Positions 36,248 through 47,467 of a DNA stretch of 64,000 nucleotides are shown here, in pieces. Source of the stretch: Setophaga petechia (taxonomy: Eukaryota; Chordata; Aves; Passeriformes; Parulidae). The position numbers and the translations under genes are program-made. The notes beneath the pieces were generated by a model, which worked only from the letters and a program-made list of their open reading frames with translations, did no database searches and was not told the DNA's origin. The DNA is taken from positions 15,284,003 through 15,348,002 of the forward strand of contig JANCRA010000007.1 of NCBI GenBank assembly GCA_024362935.1, written 5' to 3'. Each line of letters opens with the position of its first letter. Position 1 is the stretch's first letter.

Positions 36248-38340
36248 TCACTGTGAGTCAATAGCCTTATAAAAACTGACCAGGTTTTAGTATGAAATGA
36301 CATCAATACTTTTGGTTTTAATATATATAATTTTCCAGAAAATCTAGTTTCAGCAATCATAATCTGAATTAGCATGCCTAGATACTCAGCCTGCACCAAC
36401 TGTTGGTGCTCCACTGATTTTAAGTAACCCATTGAAGATACAGCCTCAGGACCCCAACAGTGTGGGTAGCCCTAACGGCTCTCCAAGGCTGAAGGCTTGG
36501 AGCTCACTCAGAGAGGCTGTGCTGGATTTAGTGATAATGGCTCAAGAGGTTACCTCTCCCAGCTGTCTGCAGCAGTCCCCCACCAGAAGCTGAAACAGAG
36601 CCATCAGAAAGTGATATGGTCCAACCCTCATCCACAGAGCTCTGAGCCAGCACATTAATTTTAACTGCCAGCGGTCTGCAAACTGTAACAGTTGATAAAC
36701 TGGCACTTGCTTACATCTGCTGCCTCCACTAGGAAGGTGGAAGTCTGAGGCAAAGTGGCAGGGTAGACATTAAGGGCAGTAACCCCTTCCTCCACCCCAC
36801 CAAAATTAATAGCACTTGTTTGCCAGAGCCCTAATCTGCTCAGAGTAGAACAGTATGTTGAAAGAAGCAACTCCATTTAACTTCGTTTTGGGGAAATGAA
36901 GAGCAAGGATTTTCTACATTTCACGAGGCAGTGAATGGCAAAGAATTAGTGTATATATAGTACCCCTTGTAATTTTAATTCACATTGCCCCCTCTCAGTG
37001 AATAAATCTTGTTAAACCTTATCCTCTCGGAGACCATCTGGATGAAAACTATTCAGGAAACGTCACCATTGGTACAAGAACTTAAATCTCACCATAAATC
37101 TCAGCATGTCAAAGCCAAGCATGCATGCCTTAAAGAAACTCTGCAGCTGTGACTTGCTCAGAGTTGCAGACATGTGTGTGCAAATGGTGCCTCCCAAGAA
37201 ACACACTGCTACATTTCAGTAACTCTTAAAAACAAATGAAAGCGAACTCAGGAATTTTCTCATTTTCAGATAGCTTTACCCTGTTTTTAGTATAAAAGAA
37301 ACAAAATGGTTTAATAAAAGCTACATAAAATTTACTACCCTGTTATAACTGTACTGGTTCAAATGATCTCCACCCTTGTCCTTATCTTGCTCTGATTACT
37401 TCTCCCTCTCTTCCAAAGTACATGTGCTAATGTGGCAACCTATGCTGAAAATCAGAAATCATGATTACTTTGCTCTGTAATCTGATTGCCCGTATAGTTA
37501 GACACCTGCCTTCCTGGCAAATTTCTTTATGGTAACAGGGTAGGAGCAGGTTGGCCTTTTAAGTGCCAGATACTGACAAAACAGCTCCAATCTAAGCTCA
37601 GTGAGAACACTACTGTTATCCAACAGCTCATATTCTCCTTTCTCCACCCCAAATCTAGGATAACCGTTTTTACAGAAAAGGATTTTATATTTAGTTCATT
37701 GACTTCAAAATATGACAAAACATAATGCAAAATTTACAAGACAATCCATCTGGTAAGTGAAAAAATAGAAAAGTAACTAAGAGAAATAATCTAGACTCAA
37801 TACTTTGACCAAAAAAAAAAAAATGGGGGGCATAAATGCAGACTGTTGAAACAAAAGGTTCTGCAAATTTGCTTCATTCTCCTCATTTCCATGTAGGGAA
37901 AAAAATCCCAGAAATATTGGAAAACTACTAAAATTATTGACTGGTAATTTTAAAAAACTATTTCTGAAAAAATATTCAAAAGGAGCTTGTTCAGAAGCAT
38001 TTTTCAAGTAAGGAAAAAACTTATTAAACATAGATAAATCCTAAGCAGTACATTTTATTTTCATTTAGGCAAAATATTTTACTTGACACAAATTGGAATT
38101 TTTCAGTTTTCTGTCTTCTTAAAAATTTGCACTTTGCAACTGCCAGACAACGAACAGCTACTTTAACACTGTGGAAGTAGCTTTGGAGCTTGGGAATAGG
38201 TTAATTAGATGTGCTAGGTGAATACAAGTTTCATCAGCCAAAGCAAACAGAATATTTCTGATACATCAATGTACCACAACTGATGAGCCAAACTTTCTCC
38301 AAAAGTTGTGTAGGTTTTTTGATGAGTCAGCAAAGTAACA
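36248..38340. other. gene-free stretch
   Basis: No gene. A 13-A run (37811-37823) followed by TGGGGGG is the only low-complexity feature. A minus-strand frame at 36154-36432 exists only because of the double hairpin and neighbouring AT-rich sequence. Confidence 0.5.
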
Positions 38341-38391
38341 GTGGTGGACTCAATGACCTTAAATTTTCCAACCTAAATGATTCTATGATTT
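38341..38391 (+). repeat. CR1 LINE 3' terminal fragment, sense
   Basis: GTGGTGGACTCAATGACCTT, then TTTTCCAACCTAAATGATTC and TATGATT, is the characteristic CR1 3' end ('ttggactcgatgatcctt...ttccaacctaaatgattctatgatt'), including one unit of the terminal ATTCTATG repeat. Only about 50 bp remain, which fits the strong 5' truncation usual for CR1. Confidence 0.8.
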
Positions 38392-38782
38392 TAAGATTAC
38401 TGGACTATACTCTTAAATTTGAACACAAGTGATCCAGGTTTATTTTTGCAAGGCAGTCCTGTTCTGTGCAGCTGCATATCATCACGGTGAAGCATCTCAG
38501 CTACCATCTCAACAGCAGACATGACCTGCTAATGCAGGCTCTTGCTTGACTAACTATTTTAAAAAACAAGACAAAAAAGAGGAACTCAATTAGCCTTAGA
38601 GGTAATAAAGGCTAGCAAGACATGCCAAGACTGCCCTGGTGGCTCCTTGTAAAGTAACCATCCTTTCTCCACAAGTGCAGAGATATTCAGTAAGAATTAT
38701 CAGCTCCCACTGGAAAAGCAATGCTGTCTGGCCCTCAGTAAACTGCCTTTAGCACACAGTTATCTAAGAACTGTAGAAGGAA
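38392..38782. other. short gene-free stretch
   Basis: Nothing recognised between the CR1 tail and the long inverted repeat. Confidence 0.5.
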
Positions 38783-38955
38783 CCAGCACGGGATACAGCT
38801 TTAAAAATAAGAAACAATACACCTTACGTGTCCCCCATAAGTTGTATTCTCCATAAAGGAAACATTTGCTAGCTCAGAATGCAAGATGCTTGGCAATGCA
38901 TTGTTGACACGTAAGGTGTATTGTTTCTTGTTTTTAAAGCTGTATCCCATGCTGG
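38783..38955. repeat. 50-bp inverted repeat, 73-nt spacer
   Basis: Left arm 38783-38832 begins CCAGCACGGGATACAGC and ends CACCTTACGTGTC. Right arm 38906-38955 is its reverse complement with two differences, both transitions (C/T at the seventh arm base and T/C in the AAAAATAAG segment). The spacer 38833-38905 is unrelated. A transcript would fold into a 50-bp stem with a 73-nt loop. I find no target-site duplication outside the arms (GAAGGAA on the left, GCTCTAA on the right) and no transposase. A MITE, a hairpin-RNA locus and a local inverted duplication all remain possible. Confidence 0.95.
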
Positions 38956-41424
38956 GCTCTAATTCCTCCCACATGAATTTCTAGACCAAAGTGGGGAGCT
39001 AAATGAGGAAGGGGTACTGTTTTTCTCTGCCTGAATAGTCAATGGATGAAGACACGTGGGCTGCATTAGCCTCTGGAGGTGCATATCACTTTCCAGCATC
39101 AATGGGGGAGCCTTGGGTGATTAGGTACTAACTTAGGTGCCACAGTTTTATGCTTGAAGTCAAGTGGCTCAAATCCAGGAGCAACTGTGCTTCTCCTTCT
39201 GTCCTAAATTGGCACATGCTGCTGCTACACATTGCAAAACAAATAGAAAAGAGTAGTAGTTTTCATGGAAGTGATAACAGCTAGTATAAATGTCAGTGCT
39301 TTGGATCTAAATCTAGAATACTATTATTACTACAGGAATCCAGCCTGTTTCATATGTCCTTTAACTTCACTCCTTCAACTATGCAGTGCTGCATAACTGA
39401 ACATACTGTGTAAGATTATTTCCACTTTTCATGGAAGCTTCACCCAGAGCTAGCCACTACTGGAAGCAGGACAGCAAACTTTCAAGGTCAACTTGCTGCT
39501 CTGGTACAGTAAATCAGTTGTTCCTACAGCAAGTAGCATACAGATTCTTTTCTTTTTCCAATTCATAATACAAGGAAAGGATGACTCAAGCTGAGTTTCA
39601 CAGGTGAAGTTCAGATGAGTTCAGATCTATTCAAGCCCTGTCAATGTTTCCATATGCTTGACTCAAGTCCAAACATTTAATCGTAGCTCCAAACAAAAAC
39701 TTCCAATGAAGAAGCAGAGCAGGGAATTGTGAACTCTGCTTTCCAGCACTAAGGACTTGAGCGTTTTTTTTTTATAATCTGTCATTTGTACTTTTTCATA
39801 CTAAAGGTGACAGTCTAATTCACATATGACCAACACCCATAAATCATGCTGGGGGGAGGAAATATTCATAAATCCATATCAAACAGAACCCAAATTATGA
39901 CAAATGACATGGCAGTCATAAAATTGCACAAGCACAACTCACCAAGTCATTAATTTCATGGCCGTGGAAAATAAACAGACACATTTTTTTCGCAGCCCTA
40001 ATAAATTTTAAAAAACTCAAAGAATGGTCCATCTGCTTCGAATAATTTTTAATTTCCTATTCTGTCTCGTTCCCATTAGCTATTCCACTGAGATATTTGC
40101 TAAATTCTTTCATTTGCCTCCTCCCATCTGTATTCAATTACTCTATTCCCAAATAGAGTTAGTTTTTCTTTCTCCTAAGTGCAGTACAAAATATCCCCAC
40201 CTGTACCTTAAAGCAAATGTTATGTGTGTTTTATTATCTGTTAGACTCTATGAGTCATTCTAACTCGATTGCCTGTGCTGAAAGACTTGGAGGGCAATCT
40301 GATTTTGATGTTTTCTGGCTTTGGTGAAAAACACCTGCCTGATTCTCATAGCTAATCTATTAACTTGGTAAATGCCTCAACAGATGTTCTAGAATCAGCT
40401 AGGGATCAGGGTCTGTCCTCGTGACAGCGTCCGCTTGTAAGCTTGAAATATTTAAATGTTCAGAGATCAGAGGCCAATGATGTGTTTTGGGTACAAGCTT
40501 TCACTAAATCATATTTTTTCAGTCAGTCCCTGGAGTGCATTCCACATACAATGAGTGGCTGGAGTGTTCTGACTGAGCAGGCCAACAATACAGGCCTCCT
40601 TGAACTTTGAAGGGACATGAATTTCAAGGCAGCATTGGCTTCTTTTATTGAAAAATGGAACAAATTTTAGACTGTGCCGACGCTGTTCCCTTTTAAGCTA
40701 CATGTCTTTTTTTCCAGTTCCTTTTATTTCTTCCTAATGAAACCCATTAAGAAAGTATAAGGCTTGGCTTTGAGACCTCCTTTTTCCAAGGATAACATAA
40801 TATCTCCAAGGAACCTGTTCTAAGCTATCATCCTCTGTTTGGGCCTGCACTGGTCTTCATGATTCACTTATTGTGTGCCTGATCCTCCACTTTTTAACAC
40901 TGATTTTAATCCAGGGTTGCTCCACTGCCTCTAAACGATTCCACTCTGTAACAGCCCCTGAGGCTCACAGATTGGCTGAGAACACCAGAGCAGAGCAATC
41001 CCTTGAGAAGACCTTAGTCCTCCCACAGGAAGGGTGGGTTAGATGCATGACATCAGTGTCAAGCTCATATGAAGGGGCTCCCATTTTGAAGCTTAAGGCA
41101 CTTTTCTGTCAATCTAGCACCACCAGAAAAACACAAATGAGAAAAAAAGGCTCACAACACAGAACAGCCCACAATCACTGCTGGCCTCATTCTGCTATAA
41201 GAAATTGCCTCTTGAAAATCAAAGCTTGACCTGAGAGCCTAAAAATGTTCATTACTTTTATGAGCTTTTATATTACCTTGATTCTTGTAAGAAAAGCTCA
41301 AGATTGTGATAAAATGTCCAAACATTTCAAACTAAAATGGCTGCAAGCTCCACTGCAAAAATTTTCTCAATGAGATCACATAAAAGCAGAACAAATAGAA
41401 AACAGGAGACCTTCCTCTGACCTT
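38956..41424. other. gene-free stretch
   Basis: No gene. A plus-strand frame at 40873-41229 is 118 codons long and follows an acceptor-like TTTTAATCCAG, but it lacks any recognisable domain. A 9-T run lies near 39765-39773. Confidence 0.5.
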
Positions 41425-41575
41425 CACTCATCACTTGACTCTCGTCATTTCACCCTTTGTTTACCTCCACTTTTTCATTTGCTAAATGGTTGTCATTAAT
41501 GCAAAATTTCTTTATTGTTTTAAAGCTTAATTAGTTCATGTTTGTAAAATGTGTTGAGATCAATAGAGCAGTATT
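41425..41575 (-). repeat. MIR/L2-type SINE relic
   Basis: The plus strand shows a reverse-oriented relic: CACTTGACTCTCGTCATTTC, CCTCCACTTTTTCATTTGC and TAAATGG (compare 'cctcagtttccccatttgtaaaatgg'), then TTTTAAAGCTTAATTAGTTC, ATGTTTGTAAAATGTGTTG and AGATC (compare 'taaagattaattagttaatgtttgtaaaatgctttgagatcc'). The tail match is good; the core is decayed. Confidence 0.6.
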
Positions 41576-42285
41576 ACCAACATATTCAAAATCTCACCTC
41601 TGCTACTATTTGCTCTTGGAGGCTTGACAAGAAAGATTTCGCTGTTCCACATCTTCAATAATGCTCAGAAGCAGCTCTGATGTTACAGTTCTCATATGAG
41701 TGATCAGCAGATGGAGTTGGAGGAGTGAGAAGGGTAAGACAGATTCTTACTCTTACTGCTGTTACACATGCTGCTTTCTAGAAAACAGAAAATATGAAGG
41801 GAGGATTGATATCAAATACTTAATCATGTAAAGAAAAACACTGAAAGTACAGAGAACTGCTTATGTCTACTCTGAAATTACTGCGTTTTTCAAAAGCACC
41901 CTCCTGGGAATGCCATCAGATTGGTCTCCAAGCCTGACAAGAGCTGGAGGAAGGTTCAAAATGTGAGATGAAGGAGAAGAAAGAAGAAAGGTTCACCAGA
42001 AACAGTGTTTCCAACTGAGGATCTAGGGTGCAATTCACTTCATTAAGGAGGAAAAAGAGATTTTCTGTCTGTAATCAAATGCAAAAGAATTTGTCATTCT
42101 TCATTTACCTCTTGAAAAAGTTTCCTCCTTCCATTTTCAGACTGTACCTCTGCTAAAATTAAACATAATCCTCCCCTGTCACTGAGATTAAAAATAATTG
42201 AACTGGTTACTGGAAAGATATAATAACAAAGTTTGATTTTAAAGTATAGTCCCTGCAATATTTTTATTATAAATTAGGCTGATAT
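41576..42285. other. gene-free stretch
   Basis: Nothing recognised. The stretch ends at the 3' boundary of the CR1 copy. Confidence 0.5.
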
Positions 42286-42872
42286 CGTAGAAACATAGAA
42301 TACATTGAGATGGAAGAGACCCATTAGGAAAATCGAGTCCAACTCCTGGCCCAGCACAGAACACCCCAAGAGCCACACCCTGTGCCTGAGAGCTTTGTCC
42401 AAACACTGCTTGAGCTCTGGCAGGCTGGGGCTGTGACCTCTGCCCTGGGGAGCTGTTCCAGTGCCCAGCCACCCTCTGGTGGAGAACATTTTACTAATAT
42501 CAAACCGAAACCTCCCCTGCCTCAACTTCAGGCCATTCCCTCAAATCCAGTCACTGCTCACCAGAGTGAAGAGATCAGTGCCTGTCCCTCCTCTTCCCCT
42601 CAGAGGAAGCTGTAACTGCAGTGAGGTCTGCCCTCGGTCTCCTCTTGTCCAGGCTGAACAGACCCAGTGATCTCAGCCACTTTGCAGTTGGCTTCACCTT
42701 CAGACACTTGACCATCCTGCGGCCCTCCTTTGGATGCTTTCTAATAGCTTGTGGGTTTTTTTAAATATTGTGATGCCCTCAGGACTTAAGATGAGGCTGC
42801 ATCAATGCAGAGTGGGACAGTCACCTCTTTTGTCCAGCTGGTGATACTGTGCCCATGCACCGCAGATACATT
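42286..42872 (-). repeat. CR1 LINE 3' end, 5'-truncated
   Basis: The plus strand shows the reverse complement of a CR1 3' region. It opens with GTAGAAACATAGAATACATT (terminal ATTCTATG repeats), GAGATGGAAGAGACCCATTA and GGAAAATCGAGTCCAACTCC. Next come CTTGAGCTCTGGCAGGCTGG and GGAGCTGTTCCAGTGCCCAG, then the antisense of the ORF2 C-terminal coding region (CTCCTTTGGATGCTTTCTAA, ATATTGTGATGCCC) up to GTGATACTGTGCCCATGCACC. About 585 bp remain of a 4 to 5 kb element, the usual 5' truncation. The overlapping open frames between 42239 and 42670 on both strands lie within this repeat and are not genes. Confidence 0.9.
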
Positions 42873-45800
42873 ACACTCACTCTTCACTTCTTGTATATTT
42901 TGACATTTTAGAAGTGGTATCATCAGAGGTAGATGTGATATGATTAGTGCATATGGCAAATATAGGCTTTTTCTTGTGGACTCAGAAACCTGGAGCTGAT
43001 CTCCAGATTGAAGCAAGTGCCTGCCTACACTTCTCTTTTGCAAAGGTTAAGATTACGTTTGGTTTCTGTAATCCACAACGATTTAGAACCTTTTGTTTGT
43101 ATTCAAAGAATACACAAATAAAGAATATATTTTTGATATCATATTCATGCAGCTCCATTGATACAAGTTTTATTACATTTGCCAACCCTTTGGTACAAAA
43201 GAAGTACACAAGATATAAACCAAGAATAATTCAATATGATGTTGCTATAGCTATCCACAGCAGAGGGTGCTAAGAATAAAGAGTTAACATTTGGTGCAAT
43301 GGGAGCAAATTTGCAGCAAGCAGAGATAGATGTTTGGTGATTAGTGAAGCAATAAAGACATTGGTTGACTCTTCATGAATGATATCTCTGCTGTTTGGGT
43401 TTTTTCCCTGAAATGCAGGTTTTTCATAAGAAAGGAAGTACAACATCCAGAGCAGAAAAATGATGCGTGGTTTCATGCATCAACAATTTTACTCAGAAAT
43501 TGAATTTAGCTTACACACTAATAAAAACAAATCAGATCAAACAAACAAGCAGACTGTTCTCCTATACTTTGCCTCTTTTTCCCCCATAAGTCTTTAATTG
43601 TTCTCAGGAAGACACATTTATCTCACACCAAAAGCAGTCTTAAGTAACTAACAGTGGAAAATTCAGAAATACTTCTGCCAGTGAAACTGGCTGTTACTGC
43701 AATGAAAATGAGCTATCTGACTGATAGCTTAGCTTCTATTGTGTTCCAGTGAAAACACATCCTTGAATTTAGAGCTGTGTAATGACATTATTACATTAAA
43801 CTTGTTATTTGAAAATAGACAAACAGCTCCAAAAATATCCTGCTACCAGACACATGTTTGGCTTCATCTCCTCAGAGATGACTGAACATGTCATTAAGTC
43901 CTCCCTCCTTACAGCTACCAACCCACTGGTTTTCACAGACTGTTAAGCTTGCTCATGGGGCAGAGTGAAGCAGAAAGAAGGGAAGAAACAAAAGTCCTGA
44001 AGTATATGCCCACAGGCTTGGAAAGATCACAAGGTTGCAAAGGATTACCAAGTCTTTGGCTAATGAGTCATTCTGAACTCAGAAGAGGAACAAGTGAAAA
44101 TTTTTACCTTTTGATGCAGTGTCCTTTATCACCACACAAGGGAAGTCTCCTGGATTCACAGCTCCTTCACTCACACCAGGCTTCTCTCCCATTGAGCCCT
44201 GCAGCAGCAATTGATGTTCTCCCTTGGAAGCACCTTGAAAGCTGTTATCCTCAGCATCAGCTTTTTGACCTACAACACCAAAATCCATGACAAAAAAAAC
44301 CCCAAAACAAAACAAAAAAAGCCCTTTAAACCACATAAAGCAAACCAAAATGCATAAAACCCCCAATTTTACAGATATTGGCAATGAAAATATGTTTTTT
44401 ACTTTCTAGTTTTGACATCAGAGGATCTACTGATTTATACCAGAATGGGAAGTCACAGCTGGGGACAGAACAGATGGTTCAACAGTTCTGCTTAAAAGCA
44501 CTCATGGTGCAGAAAGGCATGAGAAAAGAAGGCTAAAAGACAGCCTTGCAGAGAAAGCCCATATACACTGTGTCTGGAAGTTTGTTGGAAATCCAGGCTT
44601 TGACCATCAAAGCAATTGAGGTGGCTCTCCACAGACACCTACTTGTTTCAGCATAAATTGGAAGGCTGAATGGGCACTGGGACACAGCATTTTGAGGGAT
44701 CCAGACTTCATAAGACCTTTGTGCATAGAGCCCCAATTTCCCATCTTGTGGGAGATTGATAGGAATCTGGTTACTGATGATAAGCCAAAAAGATAAACAC
44801 AGTAATACTCAGTAGAGCATATACAGAAGTCTTAATGGAAGAATTCCTGTTATGATGGGCATCATAATACTGAAATTCATTTAGCCACCATTCAATTACA
44901 TACTCTTTATTTTCTTTCCCCTGCAAGTCACCAGTCTCACAGGCATGACTGCTCATTGAAGAGTGAAGACAAGTAGTAAATAAAAAGCAATGAAAGCTGT
45001 TTTACATCTCTTTTCATCTCCACTACGCAGCTCCCTCAACCTTAAAATTTAGGGGAATAAAGACCAGGTTTTCTATGCAGACAATGAAAAGTATATGCAT
45101 TGAATGTCAATTCTATAGGAAAGAAAAGAAGTGACTGAAAGAAAGAAACCCATAAAAGGAAATGCACCACATTCTTCCACCCTCTACCCCAACAAATCCA
45201 ATTAAACTTGCCAAGACACACACACATGCTGTCAATCATTCCAGATCCTATCCACCCTATCAATATTTCAGCAGCATTTCACTCTCTTACTTTCCAGGAC
45301 TATGCACACTCCACACAGCATGCATTCATTGTTCCCCATGCTCCTTCCTTGCCCCTCTTAATCAGTCACAACAAGTCACATTCATTCCTTTCCTGCACCT
45401 CATGCTACACCAAACTAGCTGGTTAGCTGGCACAGATGAGCTTCTTTGTTCTCCATTGATGCTTTGGGGCTTGGCTGGTTGGGGGGAAGGAGAAGGCTGT
45501 TTGTTGGTTTGTCTGTTTGGTTTTTTAAAAGGGTGAAAAGCAGGATGCAAAATATGGGTATTTATAGACAAAAGGACACCAAAGAATTGTGTTCATGCTT
45601 ATAAAACAATTTTGCTTATTGTGAAATACTGTTAGCCTATTATAGTGGCCTAATTTAATGAGCACAAGGACAGTAGACTCAAAATTTCTAGTATTAAGTT
45701 CTCCAGAGTCCTTACATATCTGACATGGGCATTCTCAAAGACTGCCTAGACACGACATCATTATCAAAATAACTTCCATAATTTGGACTTATGTTCTTAT

Positions 45801-47430
45801 GGAAGCTGCTCTGGCTCAGGAAAGAATTCAGTCTCCTTAATGGGAAGAGGAGATGCATGATGGCTTTTTCATTCTATCTCATGCACTCTCAGGGCTGCCC
45901 TTGAGCATGGTCATATACAGTAACTCATTTTCAAACATAAGGATTATTTTGGGTGCACTAGAAAGATAGCACTCATATTTTATATCAGTATAATAACAGG
46001 TCAATTGACTTTCTCTTTGAATTCTCACTTGGTATCACCATAAGAAACGTGAAAGTCCAACATGATGGAGGATTTCACCAACTGTTGAGCTTTCTATACT
46101 GACATTACAGGCAGTAACATAAAGTGGCTCCAAAACAATGGCTGGGGTTTCAGGCAGGCAGTAGCTATTCCAGCAGAGCAATCTGCCTATAAATTTTTTT
46201 CCCTTTTCCAGGGTTACTATGTCCTGAGCTGTTCCAGTACTGAGCAGATTCCAAGCCTGAAGAGGTGTTCCTGCTGTGAGTTCCTATTCCATCCCTAGGA
46301 CAGGATGGGAGATGAAGTTAAGCTATCCAGATGAACTTTCTCTTGCTATTGACAACTGAGCGAACATTCACTAATGTTTAAATGAAACTGAAGCTCCAAA
46401 GTTATTGTTAAATTTATTCTGTGTAAAAGTTGCAATGAAACCATGAATCTTTTATCTCTGAATTCTCTTTTACTGATAACAAGAGAAGCTTTATAATCTT
46501 GGAATTCACATTTCGTGCAGCAGCCTAATAAAATTTCACTGGAAGTTAGGGTGGTCATACAGAGAGACAATTCTTAGGAGCATATCTGAAAACTGAAGGT
46601 GGGACTTAGAAGATCATTTTAGACTCAGAAATTTGAGCTAAACAGGTGGAAGGCTGTGATTCCAGAAAAGTAAAAATCCTCTTTGCAAAAGAGAGAAAAG
46701 TTTTAACCTTTGCTGGTGTCTGTTTGTATTCAAGGAAGAGTACAGACTGATCATTAAATCCTATGTATTATGTGTATTCCAAGCCAAATATATCCAGCTG
46801 CACCACCAGTCTTTCCTGTCTGGTGGCTGTGCCAGCACATACAGCAGTCACGAGTGTATTTCTGTGCCATTTCATTTGTGCACTCCAGCCCCCTTGTGTG
46901 AACATGTCCTGGATAGCATAACTTCATCTCCCATCCTGGAGGGAGCTGACAAGTACATTCCCTTGGAGGATCTTGTTCTGCCTCCTCATGCTGAGGCATA
47001 GCTGCAGTCCTTGGGGCTCACAGAAAAAGCCACTTGATCGTGCCTTGAAAGTGCAGAGAGGCCAACTGAGTGTGGAGCACCACAGCTTCCTCCAGCAGAC
47101 ACCCTGCTCATCATTTGAGAGTGGGCTGGGATTAACAGGACCTGAGTAAATAAAGGCTTCTTGTTCAGATAGTTAGCTCACTGCCTTTTTCAGCAGTCCT
47201 GCTGGAGATCTGTGCTTCGGAGAACCCCAATCCGTCATCTAAAATGGAGTTTCAGAGCTCCTTTGAAGCAATACTTTCTAAAAACATGAAGGGAGCTGTG
47301 TAAACTTGGATACAAGGTTAAAAAAACCTAAAAAATTCACTCTGCACAGTTCCAACTTTAATATAGTCCTCAAAGTTTTGAAAACAGACTTCCCTGAAGG
47401 TGCTGTTCAGAAACTGTTTCTTCCTTGACC
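42873..47430. other. gene-free stretch
   Basis: No gene. Frames at 42947-43273, 43949-44290, 44079-44384 and 45162-45536 (100 to 125 codons) show no domain. Low-complexity A/C-rich sequence occurs at 44290-44320, and a GT-rich stretch at 45498-45522. Confidence 0.5.
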
Positions 47431-47467
47431 CTCAGAGTTAAAAAGTTTTCCACTTTTTAACTCTGAG
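47431..47467. repeat. perfect 16-bp inverted repeat with 5-nt loop
   Basis: CTCAGAGTTAAAAAGT (47431-47446), loop TTTCC, ACTTTTTAACTCTGAG (47452-47467). Pairing is perfect over 16 bp and stops abruptly on both sides. It has no downstream T-run or GC-rich stem that would suggest a small RNA gene terminator. Confidence 0.95.

Noticed and set aside
38783..38955. Long inverted repeat considered as a standard MITE
   Set aside because: No target-site duplication at the arm ends and no known terminal motif; left as an unclassified inverted repeat.
42239..42670. Open frames on both strands
   Set aside because: They lie within the 3' end of a CR1 LINE.
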